The translations under genes were made by a program, and so were the position numbers. Below, piece by piece: positions 39,412-46,267 of a DNA stretch of 46,267 bases (positions are counted from its first letter, which is position 1; each line of letters begins with the position of its first letter). Origin of the DNA: Ramlibacter sp. (lineage in GTDB: Bacteria; Pseudomonadota; Gammaproteobacteria; Burkholderiales; Burkholderiaceae_C); assembly GCA_028292105.1 (NCBI GenBank), contig JAQGMY010000062.1:1-46267 (forward strand). The letters are read 5' to 3'. The notes beneath the pieces are model-generated. The model searched no databases. It was not told the DNA's origin and was given only the letters and a program-made list of their open reading frames with translations.

Positions 39412-39777
39412 TCAGCGCTGCTGGTGCTTGCTGCCCTTTGCGCTGCCACCGGACGAATCGCCAGCGCCGGTGGAGGCACCCGAGGCACCCGAAGCGCCGG
39501 ATGTGCCGGATGCGCCCATCGTGCTGGCGTCGCCCTGGCCGCTGCCGGACCCCTGCGTGTCCTTCTTGTCCTTGCCGGTGACCTTGTTCAGCGCGTGCTT
39601 CGTTGCGGTGCCGAGCTTGTGCACGCCGGTCTTGGCTTTTTCCACGATGGAGGTCCCGCTGCCCGATGGCGAGCCGGCAGTCGAGCCGGAGCTGCTGCCA
39701 CTGGTGTCGTTCTGGGCGAAGGCGGCCGCGCCGGCGAGAGCCAAGGCGCTGGCGAGGATGAGCGTCGGGAATTTCAT
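39412..39777 (-). CDS. Small secreted low-complexity Ser/Gly/Ala-rich protein
   Basis: Signal peptide MKFPTLILASALALAGAAAFAQ; SSSGSTAGSPSGSG and GASGTSGASGASGAS repeats. Confidence 0.7.
   Translation of the reverse strand: MKFPTLILASALALAGAAAFAQNDTSGSSSGSTAGSPSGSGTSIVEKAKTGVHKLGTATKHALNKVTGKDKKDTQGSGSGQGDASTMGASGTSGASGASGASTGAGDSSGGSAKGSKHQQR
39473..39517. repeat. 9-bp imperfect tandem repeat, five units, in-frame
   Basis: GAGGCACCC GAGGCACCC GAAGCGCCG GATGTGCCG GATGCGCCC. Confidence 0.75.
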
Positions 39778-39871
39778 GAGTTGCTCCTTGATGGTTTCCG
39801 GATGCTGTATCAGAGCGCGCGCGGCTGTCGGCGTTTGTCGGACAGAGCAGGTTCCGGTCGTCAGGTCGCGA

Positions 39872-40235
39872 TCACGTGCTCGGCAGCTGTCCAGCGCCTG
39901 CCGCCACGTCGTCATGGCCGGAGAGGAAAACCGGGCCCGCCAGGAGCAGCTTGGCTGGCGCAAGCAATACCCTTGAGCATGGGACTGCGGCAACCGTCTC
40001 CACCATCTTGCGGGCGGTTGCGCTCCCGTCGAACGCGATGGCGAACCTCTGCGAGCTGCGGAATTGGGCGGAGGCGACCAGGATCGGTCGCTGCAGCGCG
40101 CGGATGGCACGTTCGACGTTGTGGTCCAGGTGATGCCGCCCGGCGACCGCCGAAGGGTGGTGGTGCCGACCCATCACGAACAGCCGCGTGGCGGGTGTCG
40201 CCGGCTCCGTCGACGCATGCAATGACCTTTTCCAT
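39872..40235 (-). pseudogene. Decayed universal stress protein (UspA-like) gene
   Basis: MEKVIACVDGAG start in one frame, TRLFVMGRHHH..HHLDHNVERAIRALQRPILVASAQFRSSQRFAIAFDGSATARKMVETVAA in a second frame, then SPMLKGIACA back in the first; N-terminal core shortened. Confidence 0.75.
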
Positions 40236-40244
40236 CCTGGCTCC

Positions 40245-41720
40245 TCAATGGTCCACGAGCTCCACCGCGCCTGGCTGGTCGTGAAGGGAAAACTTCTCGA
40301 CCAGTGTCGCGCTCGCCTCGTTCAGGCCGACGACTTCGACGCTGGTGCCATCGCGCCGGAACTTCATCACCACCTTGTCCAGTGCGCTGACGGCGGTGAT
40401 GTCCCAGAAATGCGCGCGGCTCAGGTCGATGCGGACGGCGGTGAGGACCTCCTTGAAATCGAAGCCGTCCAGGAAGCTGTCCGCCGAGGCGAAGAACACC
40501 TGGCCCACCACGCGATAGGCGCGCGTGTCGCCGGCGCTGGTGCTTTCGACACGCAGGAGCCGGCCCACCTTGCTGGCGAAGAAGATCCCGCTCAGGAGCA
40601 CGCCCACGAAGACGCCCTTGGCCAGGTCGTGGGTCGCGACCACGACGACCACGGTCGCCACCATCACGATGCTCGAGCTCGGCGGATGCTTTCGCAGGTT
40701 CTTGAGGGACTCCCAGCTGAAGGTGCCGATGGACACCATCACCATGACGGCGACCAGTGCCGCCATCGGGATCTGCTTGACCCAGTGACCGAGGAAGACG
40801 ACCATGACCAGCAGGAAGACGCCGGCGCACAGCGTCGACAGCCGGCCCCGTCCGCCGGACTTCACATTGATGACGGACTGGCCGATCATGGCGCAGCCGG
40901 CCATTCCGCCGAGCAGGCCCGAGACAATGTTGGCAGCGCCCTGGCCCACGCATTCGCGGTTCTTGTCGCTGGGGGTGTCCGTCAGGTCGTCGACGATCGC
41001 CGCGGTCATCATCGACTCCAGCAAGCCCACCACGGCCAGCGTCAGCGCATACGGAAAGATGATCTGCAGCGTCCGCAGGTCGAGCGGAACGCCGGGCAGC
41101 AGGAAGACCGGCAGGCTGTCAGGCAGTTGGCCCATGTCCCCCACGGTCCGGATGTCGAGCCCCATCGCCATCGCGACGCCGGTCAGCACCACGATGCAGA
41201 CCAGCGGTGAAGGCACCGCCTTCGTGAGCAGCGGGAACAGGTAGATGATGCCCAGGCCCGCCGCCACCATGGCGTACACCGGCCACGGCGCGCCGACCAG
41301 CTCGGGCAACTGCGCCATGAAGATCAGGATGGCCAGCGCGTTGACGAACCCCGTGACGACCGAACGCGACACGAACTTCATCAGGACACCGAGCCGCAGC
41401 CAGCCGGCCAGGATCTGCAGGGCGCCGGTGAGCAGGGTTGCCGCCAGCAGGTACTGCAGGCCATGTTCCTTGACCAGCGTGACCATCACCAGCGCCATCG
41501 CCCCGGTGGCCGCGGAGATCATCCCCGGGCGGCCCCCGGTGAACGAGATGACCACGGCGATGCAGAACGAGGCGTAGAGGCCGATCTTCGGGTCGACGCC
41601 GGCGATGATCGAAAAGGCGATCGCCTCGGGGATCAGGGCGAGGGCGACGACCAGTCCGGCGAGCAGGTCGCCGCGAATGTTGGAGCCCCAGTCCCGGCGG
41701 GTGGAGGTAAGGAATGGCAT
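40245..41720 (-). CDS. SulP family inorganic anion transporter with C-terminal STAS domain
   Basis: [35 protein letters not shown] SulP signature; many TMs; C-terminal [46 protein letters not shown]. Confidence 0.94.
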   Translation of the reverse strand: MPFLTSTRRDWGSNIRGDLLAGLVVALALIPEAIAFSIIAGVDPKIGLYASFCIAVVISFTGGRPGMISAATGAMALVMVTLVKEHGLQYLLAATLLTGALQILAGWLRLGVLMKFVSRSVVTGFVNALAILIFMAQLPELVGAPWPVYAMVAAGLGIIYLFPLLTKAVPSPLVCIVVLTGVAMAMGLDIRTVGDMGQLPDSLPVFLLPGVPLDLRTLQIIFPYALTLAVVGLLESMMTAAIVDDLTDTPSDKNRECVGQGAANIVSGLLGGMAGCAMIGQSVINVKSGGRGRLSTLCAGVFLLVMVVFLGHWVKQIPMAALVAVMVMVSIGTFSWESLKNLRKHPPSSSIVMVATVVVVVATHDLAKGVFVGVLLSGIFFASKVGRLLRVESTSAGDTRAYRVVGQVFFASADSFLDGFDFKEVLTAVRIDLSRAHFWDITAVSALDKVVMKFRRDGTSVEVVGLNEASATLVEKFSLHDQPGAVELVDH

Positions 41721-41887
41721 GTTTTGGTGAGCAGTGTCGCCGGCACGGGCAGGCAATCGTGCTGGGGAGGAAGGGAGCGCACAGCGCCGCGGGCCGCGGC
41801 AGGCGCGCAGCCTGCGCAGGCCAGGACCTGCGGGCGTAGTACGGCAGGCATTCTAAGCACCGGCGCCGGCCGTCACTCCCCGGGATG

Positions 41888-43108
41888 TCAGGCGAGCGGC
41901 CCCAGGAAGGGCTCGCCGGCGAAGGTGTCGGGCTGCGGCTCGAGCAGCTGCGGCCAGTGGTCATTGGTGATCGCTGGCCGCAGGTGGGCCGGTCGTGGCT
42001 TGCCGTCCCAGCCAACCTGCTCCATCCCGCTGTACACCTGCAGCGCGTAGCCATCGGGGTCCAGCGCCAGCAGGTTGTGGCCCATGCCGGGCGTGAGCTC
42101 CTGCGGCAGGTAGCGCAAGGCCACGCCGCGCTCCTGCAGGAAGCCGCGCGCGCGGCACAGCTGGCTGTGGTCCCCCACCTCCAGCCCGAAGGACAGCAGC
42201 GGCGTGCCGGGCCGCAAGCCGAGCCGCTCGCGCAGCGCCGCCGGATAGAGCGCCACCGAGTGATGCTCGGTGCCGGTGCGCAGGAAGTGGCAGCGCTCGC
42301 CTTGCCACACCACTTCTTCGGTGACGGCCAGGCCCAGGTCATCGCGGTAGAAGGCCAGCGCCTGCTGCATGTCGTCGACGAACAGCCGCACCGGCCCGAC
42401 GCGCGTCACCTTGAACGGGCGCCCCAGCAGCACGCCGCCGACGTCGTGCACCTGCGGCAGGGCTTCGGTGTCGCGCAGGCCCTCGGTGATGCCGACGCCC
42501 CGGGCCATGCCGGCCTCGACCTCCGCAGCTTCCGCCCGGTGCGGCAGCTGCGGCGGCGCCATGTAGCGCTTGTCGTGCATCGCCGCCGGCTTGCTGTAGC
42601 CATCCCAGCCGATCTGCTCGATGCCGTAATAGAGCTCATTGGCGACGCCGGCCCGATCGAGCGGATAGAAGTGCCAGTTGGAGCCCGGCGTATCGCGCCC
42701 GGCGCGATGCACCTTCAAGCCGCGGCCGCTGAACCACTCGTGACCCCGCACCACTTCTTCCAGGCTGCCGACCTGCCAGGTGACCTGGTTGATGGTGGCC
42801 GGCGGCACGCCCGGCGGCGGCGGGTACACCGCGTTCATCACCGCTTGCGGGAACAGCACGAACGAATGGTGATCGCTGCCGTGCCGCAGGAAATAGCCGG
42901 TGGTGGCGCCGACCTTGCCCTGCATGTCCACCGGCACGCGGGCGGCGAAGTCGAGCGGATCCGAGAGGCGGAAGCCGAAAGTCTCGCGATAGAAGCGCAG
43001 CGAAAGGGCGGCGTCCTGCACGTTGATGCCGAAGTGGCCGAGGCGCCGGATCTTGAACGGCCGCGGATAGCGGAAACCGCCGACGGGGAAGGAGGACGGC
43101 GAGCTCAT
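41888..43108 (-). CDS. Two-module VOC (glyoxalase/extradiol dioxygenase-type) protein
   Basis: Module 1 LGHFGINVQDAALSLRFYRETFGF...GSDHHSFVLFP...ELYYGIEQIGWDG; module 2 GPVRLFVDDMQQALAFYRDDLGL...GTEHHSVALYP...LQVYSGMEQVGWDG. Confidence 0.9.
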   Translation of the reverse strand: MSSPSSFPVGGFRYPRPFKIRRLGHFGINVQDAALSLRFYRETFGFRLSDPLDFAARVPVDMQGKVGATTGYFLRHGSDHHSFVLFPQAVMNAVYPPPPGVPPATINQVTWQVGSLEEVVRGHEWFSGRGLKVHRAGRDTPGSNWHFYPLDRAGVANELYYGIEQIGWDGYSKPAAMHDKRYMAPPQLPHRAEAAEVEAGMARGVGITEGLRDTEALPQVHDVGGVLLGRPFKVTRVGPVRLFVDDMQQALAFYRDDLGLAVTEEVVWQGERCHFLRTGTEHHSVALYPAALRERLGLRPGTPLLSFGLEVGDHSQLCRARGFLQERGVALRYLPQELTPGMGHNLLALDPDGYALQVYSGMEQVGWDGKPRPAHLRPAITNDHWPQLLEPQPDTFAGEPFLGPLA

Positions 43109-43220
43109 GGGCAGGTTGTTCTCCGTTGCCCGCTGGACCGCGTGCGGCTGCACGCGGCGGCGGGAAGTGCATGGTAGGGCCAGGGTGGCCGTGCTGCTAC
43201 TAGAGAAAGCGCGTAGATCG

Positions 43221-43238
43221 ATCCGGAAAGTTCCGGAT
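43221..43238. promoter_or_regulatory. Operator-like palindrome between divergent VOC and amidohydrolase genes
   Basis: ATCCGGAA-AG-TTCCGGAT, perfect 8-bp arms. Confidence 0.65.
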
Positions 43239-43309
43239 GTACGAAAGACCGCCGGCACCTTCCAATGCTTCGGATCCAAGGCCATGCCGGTCGTCAAGGG
43301 AGACAGAAG

Positions 43310-44359
43310 ATGAGTCAGAACGATGCCGTTCAGCGCGGCTACCAGCGCATTGCCACCGAAGAGGCGTGGGCCACGCCCGAACTGATACAGCGCTACCGCG
43401 ACCTGCTCGCGGGCACGGAGTTCGACGATCCGGGTTTTCGCAACCTGTGGGGCTTCTTCGCGACCAGCGACACGCCGCGCGCGACCGACCTGCGCGACCG
43501 CATCCAGGACCTCGACGAACGCCGCCTCGCCGACATGGACGCCGCCGGCATCGACATGGCGCTGCTGCTGCTGACAGCCCCCGGCGTGCAGGTCTTCGAT
43601 GCGCCCGAGGCCGTGGCCCTGGCACGCTCGACCAACGACCTGCTGGCCGCGACGATCCGCCGCCACCCGACACGCTTCGCCGGGCTGGCCGCAGTGGCCC
43701 CGCAGGATCCGCGCGCTGCTGCCCGGGAGATCGAACGCGCGGTGCGGCAGCTCGGGCTGAAAGGCGCCGTCATCAACTCGCACACGCAAGGCGAATACCT
43801 CGACGACGAGAAGTTCTGGGACATCTTCGCCGCGGCCGAGGCGCTGGACGTGCCGATCTACATCCATCCCAATTCGCCACCGCCGGCGATGATCCAGCCC
43901 TTCCTGCCACGCTGCCTCGATGCGGCGATCTTCGGCTTCGCCTGCGAGACCGGGCTGCATGCCCTGCGCCTGATCGTGTCGGGCGTGTTCGACCGCTTCC
44001 CCAAGCTGCAGATCGTGCTGGGCCACCTCGGCGAAGGCCTGCCGTTCTGGCTGTCGCGCATCGACTTCATGCATGCCGGCATCGTGCGCAGCAACCGCAG
44101 CCCCGGCGCGCAGCCGCTGCGCAAGAAGCCGAGCGACTACCTGCGCGAGAACTTCTACTACACCACCAGCGGCATGGCGTGGGAGCCGAGCGTGACCTTC
44201 GTGCAGCAGCAGATGGGCATCGAGCGGGTGATGTACGCCATGGACTACCCCTACCAGTACGTGCCGGAAGAAGTCACCCAGATGGACCGGCTGCCCTTGT
44301 CGCCCGAACACCTGAAGATGTTCTACGAGTCGAACGCGCGCACCGTCTTCAAGCTCTAG
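43310..44359 (+). CDS. Amidohydrolase-2 family protein (gamma-resorcylate decarboxylase/ACMSD-like)
   Basis: RIATEEAWATPELIQRYRDLL, VPIYIHPNSPPPAMI, LQIVLGHLGEGLPFWLSRID, RVMYAMDYPYQYVPEEV. Confidence 0.9.
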   Translation: MSQNDAVQRGYQRIATEEAWATPELIQRYRDLLAGTEFDDPGFRNLWGFFATSDTPRATDLRDRIQDLDERRLADMDAAGIDMALLLLTAPGVQVFDAPEAVALARSTNDLLAATIRRHPTRFAGLAAVAPQDPRAAAREIERAVRQLGLKGAVINSHTQGEYLDDEKFWDIFAAAEALDVPIYIHPNSPPPAMIQPFLPRCLDAAIFGFACETGLHALRLIVSGVFDRFPKLQIVLGHLGEGLPFWLSRIDFMHAGIVRSNRSPGAQPLRKKPSDYLRENFYYTTSGMAWEPSVTFVQQQMGIERVMYAMDYPYQYVPEEVTQMDRLPLSPEHLKMFYESNARTVFKL

Positions 44360-44368
44360 GCACGCAGC

Positions 44369-45346
44369 ATGAACATCCTCTCCCTTGCCGTCGCGGCAGC
44401 AGTCTGGTGCGCGGCCTTGCCGGCGCTGGCGCAGGCACCGGCCGCCGACTACCCGAACAAGCCGATCCGGCTGGTGGTGACCTTTCCTCCGGGTGGAAGC
44501 TCGGATGCCGGCGCGCGCATCGTCGCGCCCAGGCTGGCCGAGCGCCTGGGGCAGCCGGTGATCATCGACAACAGGCCGGGTGCGGGCGGCGGTCTCGGGC
44601 TGGAGGTCGTGGCGAAGGCGCCGGCCGACGGCTACACGATCGTGCTGGCGTCGGCCGGCGGCCTCACGGCCAACCCCTCGCTCTACAAGCGGCTCAACTA
44701 CGACCCGGTCAAGGACTTCGCGCCGGTCACGCTGTTCGGAACCAGCCCCTTCGTGCTGGTGGCCGGGGCGCAGGTGCCGGTGCAGACCGCGCGCGACGTG
44801 GTGGCGCTGGCGCGCAGGGAGCCGGGCAAACTGAGTTATGCATCGGGCGGGAACGGCACCGCCATGCATCTTTCGGGCGAGTTGTTCAAGGCGGTCACCA
44901 GGACCTTCATCGTCCACGTACCGTACCGCGGCAGCGGCCCCGCCGCCCTGGCGGTGATGTCGGGCGACACGGCGCTGGGCGTCGCCGACCTCGCCACCAT
45001 CCAGCCGCAGCTCAAATCGGGACGGCTCAAGGCCATCGGTGTCCTGAGCAAGGAGCGTTCGCCGCTGGCGCCGGACATCCCGACCTTGGCCGAGAGCGGC
45101 GTTCCGGGTTACGAGTCGAACGGCTGGTTCGCCATCCTGGCCCCCGCCGGAACGCCGCCGGCGATCATCAACAGGCTCAACGCCGAGCTGAATGCGGTTC
45201 TGCGCTCGCCCGAGATCCGCGAACGCTTCGCCTCGGCCTGGCTCGAGCCCTTGCCCAGCACGCCCGGGGAACTCGCCGCCTTGATGAAGACCGAGACGGT
45301 GAAGTGGGCGAAGGTGATCAAGGACTCCGGCGCCAGGATCGACTGA
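44369..45346 (+). CDS. Bug family substrate-binding protein
   Basis: YPNKPIRLVVTFPPGGSSDAGARIVAPRLAERLGQPVIIDNRPGAGGGLGLEVVAKAPADGYTIV. Confidence 0.94.
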   Translation: MNILSLAVAAAVWCAALPALAQAPAADYPNKPIRLVVTFPPGGSSDAGARIVAPRLAERLGQPVIIDNRPGAGGGLGLEVVAKAPADGYTIVLASAGGLTANPSLYKRLNYDPVKDFAPVTLFGTSPFVLVAGAQVPVQTARDVVALARREPGKLSYASGGNGTAMHLSGELFKAVTRTFIVHVPYRGSGPAALAVMSGDTALGVADLATIQPQLKSGRLKAIGVLSKERSPLAPDIPTLAESGVPGYESNGWFAILAPAGTPPAIINRLNAELNAVLRSPEIRERFASAWLEPLPSTPGELAALMKTETVKWAKVIKDSGARID

Positions 45347-45459
45347 AGCCCGCTCACCCCGGAGCGGCGCGCAGGTTGCGAGGCAACCACCCACGAAGGC
45401 GCGGCCCATCGGTCGCCACAGGCGTGAACTCGCGGTTGGCGGATTAGTCTACGGCTTGC

Positions 45460-45498
45460 GGGGACGACCCCGTCGATGCATCACACGGGGACGGCCCC
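45460..45498 (+). ncRNA. Guanidine-II riboswitch (mini-ykkC) upstream of sugE
   Basis: Two small hairpins with ACGR loops: GGGG-ACGA-CCCC (45460..45471) and GGGG-ACGG-CCCC (45487..45498), 15-nt linker, 13 nt before the SMR gene ATG. Confidence 0.92.
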
Positions 45499-45511
45499 GC
45501 GGAACCGCCAT

Positions 45512-45832
45512 ATGTCCTGGGTCATCCTCTTCATCGCCGGCCTGTTCGAGGTCGGCTGGGCGATCGGTCTGAAGTACACCGATGGCTTCAGCCGCCTGTG
45601 GCCCAGTGTCGGCACGGCGGCCGCGATGCTGGTGAGCGTGCTCCTGCTGGGGACGGCCATGAAGGAGCTGCCAGTGGGCACGGCCTATGCGGTCTGGACA
45701 GGAATAGGCGCGGTAGGCACCGCGATCCTGGGGATCTACCTGTTCGGGGACTCCGCGTCGCCGGCGCGCCTGGCCTGCCTCGCGATGATCGCGGCCGGCA
45801 TCGTGGGGCTCAAGATCTTTTCGAACAGCTGA
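45512..45832 (+). CDS. sugE: SMR family guanidinium/quaternary ammonium exporter SugE (Gdx)
   Basis: [55 protein letters not shown] signature; ATG 45512 chosen because the earlier ATG 45476 lies inside the riboswitch. Confidence 0.94.
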   Translation: MSWVILFIAGLFEVGWAIGLKYTDGFSRLWPSVGTAAAMLVSVLLLGTAMKELPVGTAYAVWTGIGAVGTAILGIYLFGDSASPARLACLAMIAAGIVGLKIFSNS

Positions 45833-45878
45833 ATGGATGAGCGACCAGCCTTCTTCGCGCGGCCGTGGTCATCGACCA

Positions 45879-46265
45879 TCACGGCTTGGCCAGCTCGAAC
45901 GGAGCCGCCGGAAGCAAGACGGCGCGAACGAACTCATCCCGCCCGCTGAACCCTGGCAGGATTGCGGCGGCGGCCTGGGTGAGTTCGGCAGACCAGAGCG
46001 CGGCGCGATCCGGCTCGTTGCCGCTTTCGAAAAAGTGCTCGGCAAGCTTGCGCTGCTGCGCGGTGCCCTGAAGTACCGCCTCTCTCACGAACAGGTGCCG
46101 CAGCCAGTCGCGCACCTCCGCATCAGTCGCGCGACCTGACAGGGCGATTCCCTTCAACACCGCCCAGGCCTGGCGAAGGCGCCACAGCTCTCGTGGGTTG
46201 GTGAGTTTCAGCGTGATGGCCAGGTCCGCAAAGGCCTCGGCTTCGACAGGGGTGGACTTGCCAAG
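45879..46265 (-). CDS. Partial protein of unknown function (5' end beyond the window)
   Basis: Frame stays open to the window edge: ...STPVEAEAFADLAITLKLTNPRELWRLRQAWAVLKGIALSGRATDAEVRDWLRHLFVREAVL... Confidence 0.55.
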   Translation of the reverse strand, partial: LGKSTPVEAEAFADLAITLKLTNPRELWRLRQAWAVLKGIALSGRATDAEVRDWLRHLFVREAVLQGTAQQRKLAEHFFESGNEPDRAALWSAELTQAAAAILPGFSGRDEFVRAVLLPAAPFELAKP

Positions 46266-46267
46266 GG

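Noticed and set aside
41888-45409. 1173-aa minus-strand ORF
   Set aside because: Only its C-terminal 406 aa (VOC protein, start 43108) is real; the rest is antisense to the amidohydrolase and Bug genes, stop-free because of high GC3.
45476-45832. SugE start at ATG 45476
   Set aside because: This start lies within the guanidine-II riboswitch linker; the N-terminal SMR helix starts at MSWVILF (45512).
1-46267. CRISPR arrays, transposases/IS elements, tRNA/rRNA genes, toxin-antitoxin or phage-defence modules
   Set aside because: No spaced repeat array, transposase motifs, tRNA-like folds or recognisable defence proteins were seen; the weak tail ORF at 45879..46265 is too partial to classify.

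Overview
High-GC window with the coding style of a Burkholderiales/Comamonadaceae-type betaproteobacterium (taxonomic inference only). Positions 1-16.9 kb hold a housekeeping/stress block: PHP phosphoesterase, EamA transporter, Sua5/YrdC, M50 site-2 protease, trpS, a convergent two-component pair, KGG and BON proteins, Ku, a secreted repeat protein, tcuAB and an unusual chemoreceptor. Positions 16.9-45.4 kb look like an aromatic/heteroaromatic acid catabolic region. It holds two ACMSD-like amidohydrolases, a phthalate-dioxygenase-like Rieske oxygenase with a divergent Rieske ferredoxin and an IclR regulator, a 4,5-dihydroxyphthalate decarboxylase-like protein, a PcaD-like hydrolase, an FAD monooxygenase, fumarylacetoacetase, a three-gene molybdenum hydroxylase, a crotonase, a double-VOC protein and six orphan Bug-type substrate-binding proteins with no TctA/TctB. 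The most notable observations are: (i) a CoxG-like SRPBCC domain fused to the 2Fe-2S subunit of the Mo hydroxylase; (ii) several inverted repeats in divergent or regulator-linked promoters, including a TetR operator pair; (iii) a guanidine-II (mini-ykkC) riboswitch before sugE; (iv) a chemoreceptor with a Cache-like sensor at its C-terminus; (v) a decayed universal stress protein gene beside sulP; (vi) a terminator-bounded intergenic sRNA candidate. No tRNA/rRNA, CRISPR or transposase was seen. All family calls were made by eye from motifs; no database search was run.
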